DNA from: Polyangium sp. 6x1
Lineage (GTDB): Bacteria; Myxococcota_A; Polyangia; Polyangiales; Polyangiaceae
Reading direction: 5' to 3'
Length of the DNA: 64,000 bases
Assembly (NCBI RefSeq): GCF_029946515.1
Contig: NZ_JARZHH010000048.1
Span: forward strand, 29,133-93,132
Shown here: one piece after another, positions 51,195 to 60,567 of the stretch
How positions within the stretch are numbered: the first letter of the stretch is position 1
Layout of the letters: each line of letters begins with the position of its first letter
Notes under the pieces: generated by a model
The model's input: the letters and a program-made list of their open reading frames with translations, nothing else
The model's database searches: none
What the model was told of the DNA's origin: nothing
Translations under genes and position numbers: made by a program

Positions 51195-54100
51195 TGAAAC
51201 GCGCGCGCCCCGAGGCGAGCGGGATCGCGGCCGGCGCGCCGTTGCCGCCGCTCGGGCGCGCGTCGCGCTTCGCCTGCGAGGGCGGGCGCGAGCTGTTCCG
51301 TCTCCCCGGATCGGACGAGCCCGCGGCGCGGCGATTGCTCGGGTTTGGAGAGGCCTCGATCGGCGGGTTCACGCTCGGCGGCGTGGACGACGAGGGCGTG
51401 TGGATCGTGCGCCGCAAGCTCGGGACGAGCCTCGCGGAGCTCATGCGCGAGCGGAAGGGGCCGTGGCCGTGGCGCGAGGCGCTCGGGATCACGCTCGCCG
51501 TCGCCGAGGGGCTCGCGGCGTGTGAGAAGGCGAGCCTCTTTCCGGGGCCGCTCTCGCTCGAAGGCGTGTACGTGGACGAAGAGGGCGCCGTGGTGGTCGC
51601 GGCGTCGCGGCTCGTGGGCGCGATCCTGGGCGCGCCGGAGGGCGGATCGCGCGGCGGGACGGCGGAGATCTCGCCGCGCTGGACGCCGCCCGAGCAGGCC
51701 GCGGGGGCCGTGTGGGACAGCGCCGCGAATCGGTACGTGCTCGGACTCTTGCTGTACCGGTTGCTCGCGGGAGAACACCCGTTCGCCGGGGCGGGCCTGC
51801 GGCACGCGCTCGACGAGGCCGCGCAACGCGAGGCGCCTCCGTTCGTGGACGCCGTGGCGCGCGCGCTGCCGACGGGCTTGCAGAGCCTCTCCTTGCGGCT
51901 CCTCGAGCCCGATCCGGCGCGGCGACCGGATCGCGCCGTGACCATCACACAGGAGCTCGGTCGGTTTCTTCGCGGTGAGAGCGCCTCCGCCGCGGCCGCG
52001 CGACCCACGCGCGACCGCAAGCCCGCAGAGACCCGCGCGCGGAAGACGGAAGAACCTGCGGCTGACTCCGCCGAACGACCCGCGCCGGCGCGACGTGCCG
52101 CGGAAAAACCGAGCCCCGCGAAGAGCGCCTGGATCTCCGCGGGTTTGCCCATCGGCGCGGGCCTCGTCGTCGCGGCGCTCGCGTTCTCGCGCCTCGCGCC
52201 TGCGCCTGCGGAGGCGCCCAAGCAGGACATCACGCCCCTCACGCCGATCTCCGCCGTCGGCACCACGAGCGAGGCCTGCGCCTCGTGCCATCCGCGCCAG
52301 GCGGCGGAGTGGCGCCGCTCGGTGATGGCGCACTCGGTGAAGAGCCCGCTCTTCAATGGCCTCGAGAGCCTCATCGAGGAGCAGGTTGGGCGCGACGAGG
52401 ATTGCCCGAACGGCGCCGGGATCCTCCGCCGTGTCAATGCCTCGACCGCTTGCCGCAATCGCCAGAGTGGTTTGCCCGTGACCGGCTCGGGCGGCGAGCA
52501 CTGGTGCGTCAATTGCCACAGCCCCGCCGAGAAGATCGAGCGACCGTTGCCGGCGTGGGACGGCCGCGCTGGCGGCGATCCCGGGACGCGCAAGCCCGTC
52601 CGCGACCTGCTCGGCGCGCAGGGCATCGAGGGCATTTCCTGCGTCTTCTGCCACACCGTGCACGGCCCCGTGGGCGGGCGCGGCGGCGCGCGCGGCGGCT
52701 ACGAGGGAAACCCCACCTGGACCTCGTTCGTCACGGGCGCGGTTTTTCCGGCCAGACCCGAGGACAACCGCGGTCTGTTCGGCATCGCGAACAGCGGCTA
52801 CGATCTGCGGAACGAGGAGCTCTTCCTGGAGAGCGGGCGCGCGCCGCGTCCGATTGCCTCCGCGCCGTCCGGATCACCCGACAGCGTCGATCCGCTCGTC
52901 CACCGCCGCCCGAGCGAGCGCGCGAACGCCTACCTCCGCACGAGCGAGTTCTGCGGGAGCTGCCACGACGTGCGCCTCTTCGGGTCCGACGTCCTCGGCG
53001 TGCAGAAGGGCGAGCATTTCAAGCGTCTGCGCAACGCCTACTCCGAGTGGGCCGCCTGGGCCCGCGACGAGGAGCGGCGCGGGAAAACCCCCGCGACTTG
53101 CCAGGATTGCCACATGAGCACGTATCCCGGCGTGTGTGAGGCTAATGATGATGGGGGGCCCGCGCAGCCGGGGCTGCGCTCTGCCCCCCAAACCCCCCGC
53201 CCGCCCGCGAGCGGCGAGAGCGAGCCCGAATGCCCGCCCGGCTCCCATTTCGTCGCGCGCGCGCCCGGCGTGTTCCCAACGGGGCGCTCGGCCGACAATT
53301 CGCCCAAGGCCACGAACGTCAGCACGCATTACTTCTCCGGCGTCGATCTCCCGCTTTCCGACGAGTTCCCCAATTCGCTCGTCGACGAGACGACGATCGA
53401 CGTGCACGGCATCCCGCTCGGCGCGCGCCGCCGCCGCGATCTGCTCCTGCGCCACACGTTCCGCTTCGAGATCGACGGCGCCCGCCGCGGCGGCGCGGGG
53501 ATCGAGATCCCCATCGTCGTGGAGAACGTGGGCGCCGGGCACCGCGTCCCCGCCGGATTCAGCCAGGAGCGCGAGTTCTGGGTGCACCTCGTCGTGCGGG
53601 ATCGCGACGGCGGCGTGGTCTACGAGGTCGGCCGCGTGGGCCGACCCGACGAGGATCTGCACGACAAAACGTTCGTCCGCGTGAACACGAACCCGTCGTC
53701 GCTCGACGAGCGCGGCCGCCCGATCGGCCTCTTCGGCGCCGACGTACGCGACGGCCCCGACGTCCCGCGCTGGTCTCCTCCGCCCGAGCGCGGCGGTACC
53801 TCGTTCCGCGGCAAGGGCCTCGTCAACTTCCAGAACGGCTTTTTGCGCTGCGTCCGCTGCATCGGCGTGATCGGCCCCGACGGTCGCTGCGAGCCCGGCC
53901 CGGGGCAAGGGTTTTTCCGGGCCGATCGCTTCGACGACGGCGATTACGACATCGACACGGGCGAGTGCCGCTCGAATCTCTCCCTCGATCACGCGCTCTT
54001 CGAGACGTACTTCCCCGTCGGCGCGCTCGACGCGTCGCGCGGGCAGGTGCGCGGCCCCGACGCGATCGTCGACACGCGGTCGCTCCCGCCGAACGTGCCG

Positions 54101-54328
54101 ATCCGGTTCACGTACGACCTCGACGCCGGCGCGCGCCGCGGCCCGTTCCGCGTCGAGGCGCGCTTGCTCTTCCGCGCCTTCCCGCCCTTCTTGATCCGGG
54201 CCTTCGCGGCGTACGAGCGCGAGCAGTCGCGGCGCGGCCTGCGCCCGAACGGGCCGAACGTGACCGAGGACATGCTGCGCCGGCTGGAGATCGTCGAGCT
54301 CGCGCGCGTCGACGTGGAGGTGCCGTGA
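51191..54328 (+). CDS. Kinase-like domain - TM - pentaheme cytochrome c fusion
   Basis: 1045 residues. Residues 1-260 follow the C-lobe plan of a Hanks kinase (TPPEQAAG at about 164, YVLGLLLYRLLAGEHPF, RRPDRAVTI) but lack a glycine loop, a VAIK lysine and an HRD motif, so this is a pseudokinase. After a charged linker, one TM helix (about 314-335) exports a domain with five CxxCH hemes: CASCH (363), CVNCH (439), CVFCH (484), CGSCH (588), CQDCH (637). A GC-rich REP-like palindrome (53153-53197) is translated in frame as a Pro/Gly linker after the fifth. The C-terminal 300 residues are beta-rich. Predicted role: a heme redox sensor or electron carrier. Confidence 0.88.
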   Translation: MMKRARPEASGIAAGAPLPPLGRASRFACEGGRELFRLPGSDEPAARRLLGFGEASIGGFTLGGVDDEGVWIVRRKLGTSLAELMRERKGPWPWREALGITLAVAEGLAACEKASLFPGPLSLEGVYVDEEGAVVVAASRLVGAILGAPEGGSRGGTAEISPRWTPPEQAAGAVWDSAANRYVLGLLLYRLLAGEHPFAGAGLRHALDEAAQREAPPFVDAVARALPTGLQSLSLRLLEPDPARRPDRAVTITQELGRFLRGESASAAAARPTRDRKPAETRARKTEEPAADSAERPAPARRAAEKPSPAKSAWISAGLPIGAGLVVAALAFSRLAPAPAEAPKQDITPLTPISAVGTTSEACASCHPRQAAEWRRSVMAHSVKSPLFNGLESLIEEQVGRDEDCPNGAGILRRVNASTACRNRQSGLPVTGSGGEHWCVNCHSPAEKIERPLPAWDGRAGGDPGTRKPVRDLLGAQGIEGISCVFCHTVHGPVGGRGGARGGYEGNPTWTSFVTGAVFPARPEDNRGLFGIANSGYDLRNEELFLESGRAPRPIASAPSGSPDSVDPLVHRRPSERANAYLRTSEFCGSCHDVRLFGSDVLGVQKGEHFKRLRNAYSEWAAWARDEERRGKTPATCQDCHMSTYPGVCEANDDGGPAQPGLRSAPQTPRPPASGESEPECPPGSHFVARAPGVFPTGRSADNSPKATNVSTHYFSGVDLPLSDEFPNSLVDETTIDVHGIPLGARRRRDLLLRHTFRFEIDGARRGGAGIEIPIVVENVGAGHRVPAGFSQEREFWVHLVVRDRDGGVVYEVGRVGRPDEDLHDKTFVRVNTNPSSLDERGRPIGLFGADVRDGPDVPRWSPPPERGGTSFRGKGLVNFQNGFLRCVRCIGVIGPDGRCEPGPGQGFFRADRFDDGDYDIDTGECRSNLSLDHALFETYFPVGALDASRGQVRGPDAIVDTRSLPPNVPIRFTYDLDAGARRGPFRVEARLLFRAFPPFLIRAFAAYEREQSRRGLRPNGPNVTEDMLRRLEIVELARVDVEVP
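53153..53197. repeat. REP-like GC palindrome inside the cytochrome gene
   Basis: GGGGGG...GCGCAGCC-GGG-GGCTGCGC...CCCCCC nested arms, read in frame as GGPAQPGLRSAPQTPRP. The composition differs sharply from the flanking coding sequence and matches the style of intergenic elements in this window. Confidence 0.45.
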
Positions 54329-56631
54329 CGTCGGGTTCGCCCGCGGCCTCGGGCGAGCGCGCGGCTTGGCCTCCGGCGGTGTGGGAGGCGCCGGTGTTTC
54401 GTGGCCTCGACGCGCGCGCGCGCCGCGAGATCGAGGACGCGGGGCGCATGCTCTCGGTGGCCGAGGGCGAGGTCGTCTACCGCGCGGGCGACGCAGCGGG
54501 CGCGTTTTTCGTGGTCGCCGAAGGCCTCGTCGCGCTCTCGGCCGTGCGTCGCGGCGAGGATCGGGAGAGCGAGCTGCGCGCGGCGGGCAAGGGCGCGTCG
54601 TTCGGCGAGGAGGCGACGGCGTTCGGGGCGCGCAGCGCGACGGCCACCGCGCGCGTGTCTTCACGGCTCTGCGAGGTGCCCGCGCACGTCTTTCAGCGCG
54701 CGGCGGCGCGCAGCGGCAAGGCCGAGGTCGCCGAGCGGCTCGAGCGCATCCTGCGCCGGGCCGCCACGCGCGATCTGCTCCACACGATGGCCTTCGCACG
54801 CGCCCTCGATCCCGAGGACGTCGACGTCCTGCTCGACGCGGCCCGCTACCAGCGCTTCGAGCGCGGGCAGCCCGTCTATCGCGAAGGAGACCCGTCCACG
54901 GATCTGTTCCTCGTGGCGGACGGGATGATCCAGATCCAGACCGACGACGGCGAGCGCCTGCGCGTGCGCGCCTATCTCGGTCGCGGCGATTTCTTCGGCG
55001 ACGCGGAGATCGAGGCCGGCGCGCCGCGCCTCTCCGGCGCCGTCGCGAGCGGCCCGTCGCTGCTCATCGCCGTCGACGCGCGCACGTTCCGCGGCATCCT
55101 CGTGCGTCATCCGGACCTCTTCGGCGCGCTCCGCCGCATCGCGCTCGATCAGCAGGCGTCGCAGAAATCCGTGATCGGCCGCGCCGCGGAGAACGCCACG
55201 CAGCACGCGTTTCGTGATCTCTACCGGCTCAAGGTCGCGCGCTCGCTGCTCGTCATCGACCTCGAGACGTGCGTGCGTTGCGGGCATTGCGCGTGGGGAT
55301 GCGCGGAGCTCCACGGCGAGGCGCGGATCGTGCGGCGCGGCGACAAGATGGTGGCGCGCGTCGAGGCGCGCTCGGAGGCGCCGCGCAGCCTGCTCCTGCC
55401 GAACTCGTGCCAGCACTGCGCGAACCCGAGCTGCATGATCGACTGCCCCACGGGCGCGATCGGGCGCGAGCCGGACGGCGAGGTCTTCATCCGCGAGGCG
55501 CTCTGCACGGGCTGCGGCGCGTGTGCCAAGGCCTGTCCCTGGGACAACATCCAGATGGCCGTCCGCCCTGCCGATTCACCACGCCCGGCGGGCGGCGCCT
55601 ACCCCGACGTCGCGGTGAAATGCGATCTCTGCCGCGGCTACGAGGGCCCTGCTTGCGTGCAGGTTTGTCCCACCGGATCGATCTTCCGCATGAACCCGAG
55701 CGAGGAGCTCACCGACGTGCGCGACCTCGTCCTCGGCGGATCCACGGCCCGCACCGAGGTGCAGAAGCGAGGCGCGAGCGCGACCGGCCTCGTCGCGGGC
55801 GGCGCGATCGCGGGCGCGGCGATCGGCGTCGTCGGCGCGGTCATGCAGGCGCGAGGGCTCTGGCGCGCGGACGCGGGTCTCGGCGGCGCGGCGGGCATCC
55901 TCGCGGCCGTGGGGTTCGTCCTGCTCGTCCTCTACGCCGTGCCGAAGCGCCTCGTGCGCCTGTGGATGCACAAGCGCGCGGGCGAGGAGAACGCCGAGCC
56001 ACGCACGCCCGTCGCTTCCCGGGTTCGCCCGCAGCTCGCGGTTCACCTCGCGCTCGGGCTCGTCACGACGGGCCTCGTCTTCGCGCACGCGCCGATGGAT
56101 CCGATCGCCCCGTCCACGGCGGGCGGCGCGCTCCGGCTCGTCTTCCTCGTGAGCGCGCTCGTGGGAGGCCTTTCGGCGCTCGCGTACGCCGTCTTGCCGC
56201 GCCGCATGGCCCGCATCGAGCGCTCCGCCGCGCTGCCCGAAGACTTCGCCGCCGCGCGCAGGGAGCTCGTCGACAGGCTCTATCGCGAGGTGAGCGGCAA
56301 GAGCGATCTCGTGAAGAAGATTTTCGACAAGATCCTCGTGCCGTTCGCGATGAGCTCCGCGGGACCGCTTCTCTTGCTCGCGTCGGGCAGGACGCTGCGT
56401 CAGGAGGAAGAGGTCTTGCGAGCGCGGATCGAGCGGGTCCTCGAGGGGCGCGGCAAGGAGCGGCTCGCGGGGCTCGACGGGCTCGTGCGGATCGTCGTGG
56501 AGCTGCGCGCGCTGCCGGCGCAGAGGCTCCTCCTGCGGCTGCTCCGCGTGGGGCTCCCGCTCCACATCCTGACCTTCGGCATGGCGATGGCGCTGCTCGT
56601 GGTGCACGTGGCGGCGGTGATGAAGCGGTGA
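54325..56631 (+). CDS. Double cNMP-binding domain - four-cluster ferredoxin - membrane protein
   Basis: 768 residues from a GTG overlapping the previous stop (GTGA). Two Crp-like cNMP-binding domains (about 20-130 and 165-270), the first with FGEEATAFGARSATAT, the second with FFGDAEIEAGAPRLS. Then 16 Cys in the NrfC/DmsB pattern (CVRCGHCAWGC, CQHCANPSCMIDCP, CTGCGACAKACP, CDLCRGYEGPACVQVCP) for four [4Fe-4S] clusters, a Gly-rich stretch and about five TM helices. It should pass electrons between cytosol and membrane under cyclic-nucleotide control. The specific partner is unknown. Confidence 0.9.
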   Translation: MTSGSPAASGERAAWPPAVWEAPVFRGLDARARREIEDAGRMLSVAEGEVVYRAGDAAGAFFVVAEGLVALSAVRRGEDRESELRAAGKGASFGEEATAFGARSATATARVSSRLCEVPAHVFQRAAARSGKAEVAERLERILRRAATRDLLHTMAFARALDPEDVDVLLDAARYQRFERGQPVYREGDPSTDLFLVADGMIQIQTDDGERLRVRAYLGRGDFFGDAEIEAGAPRLSGAVASGPSLLIAVDARTFRGILVRHPDLFGALRRIALDQQASQKSVIGRAAENATQHAFRDLYRLKVARSLLVIDLETCVRCGHCAWGCAELHGEARIVRRGDKMVARVEARSEAPRSLLLPNSCQHCANPSCMIDCPTGAIGREPDGEVFIREALCTGCGACAKACPWDNIQMAVRPADSPRPAGGAYPDVAVKCDLCRGYEGPACVQVCPTGSIFRMNPSEELTDVRDLVLGGSTARTEVQKRGASATGLVAGGAIAGAAIGVVGAVMQARGLWRADAGLGGAAGILAAVGFVLLVLYAVPKRLVRLWMHKRAGEENAEPRTPVASRVRPQLAVHLALGLVTTGLVFAHAPMDPIAPSTAGGALRLVFLVSALVGGLSALAYAVLPRRMARIERSAALPEDFAAARRELVDRLYREVSGKSDLVKKIFDKILVPFAMSSAGPLLLLASGRTLRQEEEVLRARIERVLEGRGKERLAGLDGLVRIVVELRALPAQRLLLRLLRVGLPLHILTFGMAMALLVVHVAAVMKR

Positions 56632-56648
56632 GGGGAGGCGATCGTTCC

Positions 56649-58958
56649 ATGGCAGACCGCGATCGTCGGGACGAACCCTCCGCGGGCAAACCTCCCGTCA
56701 ACGCTCGGGGGCGTAGCTCGGACGAGCCGAGCCACGCCCCCGAACCCCCTGCCGCGCTGCCCACGCTCTACGCATCGCCGCTCGGAGACGCCCGCGATCG
56801 TGCCGCCGTCCCGCGCGAGCTCGCCCGCGGCCGCGCCGCCAAGCGGGCCGAAAAGACCTCCGACGTCACCCGCTTCCGCGGCGTCCTCACGGCCACGGTC
56901 GTCGCTGCCGTCGCTGCGGGCCTCTCCGCGTTCGTCTTCCCGCCCCCCGGCGGCCACGCCTCACCCGGCCCGCTCTCGCGCCCGCATGCGCGCGCCGCGA
57001 GCGTCACCTGCGCGAGCTGCCACGGCGCCGCGGGGGCCGAAAAACGCCCTGACGAAGCCTGCGCCTCGTGCCACGGCGCCCACGCGCCGCGCCGCCGCCC
57101 GCACGAGCGCCTCTTCAAATCCGGCGCCCTCCGCTGCTCGACCTGCCATCCCATCCACCACGCCGATCAGGGCGTCGCGTTCGTCCCCGGCGAGCCGCCG
57201 ATCCGCTTCGCCCCGGGCGTCGAGCGCGTCCTCGACGACGCGCCGCCCGCGCACCTCGAAGCCACGGTCCCGATCGTCACCGCCGCGAGCTGCAAGGGAT
57301 GCCACGACCCGCGCTCCCCGCGGGATCCCATCTCCCGTTGCTTCGCCCCCGGCACGGAAAAACTCGGCCCCGACAAACCGTCCCTCTGCTTCGACGAACA
57401 TCAGACGGCCTTGCCGCCGGACACGCCCGTTCGCCCCGGCGCGCAGGCCCGCGGCCGCGTCTGCGCCGCGCAGCACGGCGAGGATCGCCCCGTCGCCTGG
57501 GATGCCGCCCGCGACGTCGCCCTCGCGGTCCCCAAGCTCGATCGCCCCGCGACGAGCGTGCTCTCGTGGCTCTGGCTCGGCACCGGTACGCTCGCCTTTG
57601 CGCTCACGCTCGGCCTCGTCCGCGGCGCGGGCGCCCTCCGCGCGCGCCGCCGCAAGGTCCAGGACAAACCCCAGGCTCCGGAGGCGATGCTCAAGCCGCA
57701 GACCCGCGTCCGCCTCCCGCAGATCGACACCCAGACCTGCCTCGGCTGTTACGCCTGCGTCGACGCTTGCCCCTACGACGTGCTCGAAGTCCAGAAGTAC
57801 GTCGCCGTCGTCGTGCGCCCCGAGGCCTGCTGCGGCCTCACGCTCTGCGAGCAACGTTGCCCGAACGGCTCGCTCCGCATCACGGACGGCGACACCATCG
57901 GCGATCGTCCGCGCATCGACGACGCCCTCCAGAGCGAGGACACGCCCGGCCTCTTCCTCGCCGGCGACGTGACGGGCTTGCCGCTCATCAAGAACGCGAT
58001 CCTCCAGGGCGCGCATGCCGTCGAAAAGATCGCCGCAAGCCTCGCCGCCGAGGGCGCGTGGGCGGGCGGGGGCGAACGCCCGAAGGACCTCGTCATCGTG
58101 GGCGCGGGCCCGGCGGGCATCAGCGCCGCCCTCCGCGCGAAGGAGCTCGGCCTCTCGTTCGAGGTCATCGAGCAAGGCTCGGTCGCCCAGAGCATCCGCA
58201 GCTTCCCCCGCGGCAAGCTCGTCTTCGATCAGCCCCTCGACCTGCCCCTCACGGGCAAACTCTGGCTGAAGGAGTCCACCAAGGAAGAGCTCCTCTCGCA
58301 CTGGATGCGCATCATCCGCAAGGAAGAGCTGCCCATCCGGCAGGACACGCGCATGACGGCCGTCTCGCGCGAGGAAGGCGGCAAGCTCTTCCGCGTCGGC
58401 ACCGAGCCGCGCGAAGGGGGGCCGCCGCGCGACGTCCTCGCCCGCCGCGTCCTCCTCGCCATCGGCCAGCGCGGCACGCCCCGCAGGCTCCCCATCGAGC
58501 TCACGCCCGACGTCGAGGCCCGCGTGCATTACCACCTCGCCGACGCCCGAAGCTTTGAGGGCAAACGGGTCCTCGTCGTCGGCCTCGGCGACGTGGCCAT
58601 GGAGATCGCCGTCGCCCTCGCCCGGCAGCCCGGCACCACGGTCACCGTCGTCCACCGCGGCCCGACCTTCACGCGCGGCAAGTCGCGCAACATCGACGAG
58701 GTCAAGCGCATGCACGCCGCCGGCCGCCTGAGCCTGCGCTTCGAGACCGAGATCGCCACCCTCGACCTCAACACCGCCACCCTCCGCGCCCGCGGCCGCG
58801 ACGAGCGCGTCCCTTACGACGCCGTCTTCGTCCTCATCGGATCCATCCCCCCCTGGGACACCTTGAAGGCCTGCGGGGTCCGCGTGGCTGCAGAAGCGGA
58901 CCTCGGCCCAGATCGTTCTCCCTCGATCTTCGTCCAAGGACCCACCGGCGCACCGTAA
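56649..58958 (+). CDS. Tetraheme cytochrome - ferredoxin - NAD(P)H/FAD oxidoreductase fusion
   Basis: 769 residues. Disordered N-terminus, TM1 (about 78-98), a periplasmic part with four CxxCH (CASCH 121, CASCH 138, CSTCH 163, CKGCH 215), TM2 (about 303-325), two ferredoxin-type Cys clusters (CLGCYACVDACP; CCGLTLCEQRCP), then a thioredoxin-reductase-like domain: IVGAGPAGISAA (FAD) and LVVGLGDVAMEIA (NADPH). A GLFLAGDVTGLPLIKNA motif, normally C-terminal in such flavoproteins, lies before the FAD motif, and the C-terminus ends early. Topology predicts electron flow between cytosolic NAD(P)H and periplasmic hemes. Confidence 0.9.
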   Translation: MADRDRRDEPSAGKPPVNARGRSSDEPSHAPEPPAALPTLYASPLGDARDRAAVPRELARGRAAKRAEKTSDVTRFRGVLTATVVAAVAAGLSAFVFPPPGGHASPGPLSRPHARAASVTCASCHGAAGAEKRPDEACASCHGAHAPRRRPHERLFKSGALRCSTCHPIHHADQGVAFVPGEPPIRFAPGVERVLDDAPPAHLEATVPIVTAASCKGCHDPRSPRDPISRCFAPGTEKLGPDKPSLCFDEHQTALPPDTPVRPGAQARGRVCAAQHGEDRPVAWDAARDVALAVPKLDRPATSVLSWLWLGTGTLAFALTLGLVRGAGALRARRRKVQDKPQAPEAMLKPQTRVRLPQIDTQTCLGCYACVDACPYDVLEVQKYVAVVVRPEACCGLTLCEQRCPNGSLRITDGDTIGDRPRIDDALQSEDTPGLFLAGDVTGLPLIKNAILQGAHAVEKIAASLAAEGAWAGGGERPKDLVIVGAGPAGISAALRAKELGLSFEVIEQGSVAQSIRSFPRGKLVFDQPLDLPLTGKLWLKESTKEELLSHWMRIIRKEELPIRQDTRMTAVSREEGGKLFRVGTEPREGGPPRDVLARRVLLAIGQRGTPRRLPIELTPDVEARVHYHLADARSFEGKRVLVVGLGDVAMEIAVALARQPGTTVTVVHRGPTFTRGKSRNIDEVKRMHAAGRLSLRFETEIATLDLNTATLRARGRDERVPYDAVFVLIGSIPPWDTLKACGVRVAAEADLGPDRSPSIFVQGPTGAP

Positions 58959-59015
58959 GCTCGTGCTCGCGAGCCCCGTTCTTGCAGCGCCGATGCCCGA
59001 TCCCCGGAGAGAGCC

Positions 59016-60560
59016 ATGAAATCGTCCCGCGTTGCTGTCCTCGCCTTCGCCGGCATGCTGCTCACGAGCCTTTCCGTCTACTCGTTCACCCCCCCCGGCG
59101 GCCTGCCGTCCTCGCCCGAGCCCACCATCGGCGCCGAGGTGACCGAAGAATCCAACACGACCGAAAAGACGACCGACGGGACGAACCAGGTCGAGCTCGC
59201 CCACTTCACCGCAGGATCGACCGTGATGATCGACGGGCGCATGGGTCACCCGAAGATCCTCAAGAACCAGCGCGGCGAGACGTTCCTGATGCTCGAAGCC
59301 CGCGCGAACGGAGGCGATCGCGGGCAAGCCACGCCGCAGGTGAACCTCTCCATCGTCATCGACCGCTCCGGCTCGATGAAGGGCACCCGCCTCCGCAATG
59401 CGATCAACGCCGCGATCGGCGCCGTCGAGCGCCTCCACGACGGCGACATGGTCTCGGTCGTCACGTTCGACACGCGCACCGAAGTCGTCGTCCCGGCCGT
59501 CGTCATCGGCCCCTCGACGCGCGGCTCGGTCGTCTCGTCGATCTCCGGCATCACGCTCGGCGGCGACACCTGCATCTCCTGCGGCATCGAGACCGCGATG
59601 TCCGAGATGAGCCGCTCGAGCGACGGCCGCATCAGCCGCATGATCGTCCTCAGCGACGGCGACGCAAACCACGGCCTGAAGGACGTCCCCGGCTTCCGCA
59701 GCCTCGCGCAGCGCGCCCGCGACCGCGCCATCGGCATCTCGACCGTCGGCGTGGACGTCGATTACAACGAAAAAATCCTCTCGGCGATCGCCGTCGAATC
59801 GAACGGCCGTCATTACTTCGTGGAAAACGACGCCGCGCTCGCCCGCGTCTTCGAGGGCGAGGCCGAGGCCCTCACGCAGGCCGTCGCGAGCGGCGCCGAG
59901 ATCGACATCGATCTCGCCCCCGGCGTGGAGCTCGACCGCGTCTTCGATCGCTCCTTCCGGCGCAGCGGCAATCGCATCACCGTCCCCCTCGGCACCTTCA
60001 GCAGCGGCGACGTGAAGACCGTGCTCGTGAAGCTGCGCGTCCCCGCAGGGTTGAATGGCGAGCTCGCCGTCGCGAGCGTCGACATGCACTACAAGGATCT
60101 CGTCAAGAACGAGGACGGCCGCTGCAGCGGCAAGCTCGGCGTCGAGGTCGTCGATACAAACGCGAGTGATCTCGACGCCGTCGTCGCCGGCCGCGTGAAC
60201 CGCAGCGAGACCGCCTCCGCACTCGAAGAGGCCAACCGCCTGTTCGAGCAAGGCAAGGTCGCCGAGGCGCGAAGGCGCATCGAGAGCCGCGAACAAGACC
60301 TGCGCGACTCAGCCGCGAAGGCCAAGACGAGCGCCCCCGCAGCCCGCGCCGCCGACGTCGCCTCGGATTTCGACCGGCAACTCGCCGTCGTGCAGCAAGC
60401 GCAATCAGGCTTCGCCGCGCCGCCCCCCGTCGCCGCCGCCGCCCCGGAGCCCGCCGCGGGCCCATTCGCCACGCCTCCGCCCGCGGCCCCCACGGAGTCG
60501 CGCCAGGGCCGCAAGGCCGTCCGCTCCAACCAGGAAGCGGCGACCAACATGGGCTTCTAG
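59016..60560 (+). CDS. Exported vWA-domain protein
   Basis: 514 residues. Signal-type N-terminus (VAVLAFAGMLLTSLSVYS), then a vWA domain with MIDAS DRSGSMKG (about 116), GGDTCISCG and LSDGDANHG. A C-terminal helical part has an EEANRLFEQGKVAEARRRI TPR-like pair and an Ala/Pro tail. It lies 57 bases after the flavoprotein gene and may be the last gene of the operon, acting as an extracytoplasmic assembly or adhesion module. That link is inferred from proximity only. Confidence 0.88.
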   Translation: MKSSRVAVLAFAGMLLTSLSVYSFTPPGGLPSSPEPTIGAEVTEESNTTEKTTDGTNQVELAHFTAGSTVMIDGRMGHPKILKNQRGETFLMLEARANGGDRGQATPQVNLSIVIDRSGSMKGTRLRNAINAAIGAVERLHDGDMVSVVTFDTRTEVVVPAVVIGPSTRGSVVSSISGITLGGDTCISCGIETAMSEMSRSSDGRISRMIVLSDGDANHGLKDVPGFRSLAQRARDRAIGISTVGVDVDYNEKILSAIAVESNGRHYFVENDAALARVFEGEAEALTQAVASGAEIDIDLAPGVELDRVFDRSFRRSGNRITVPLGTFSSGDVKTVLVKLRVPAGLNGELAVASVDMHYKDLVKNEDGRCSGKLGVEVVDTNASDLDAVVAGRVNRSETASALEEANRLFEQGKVAEARRRIESREQDLRDSAAKAKTSAPAARAADVASDFDRQLAVVQQAQSGFAAPPPVAAAAPEPAAGPFATPPPAAPTESRQGRKAVRSNQEAATNMGF

Positions 60561-60567
60561 GCGCCTC

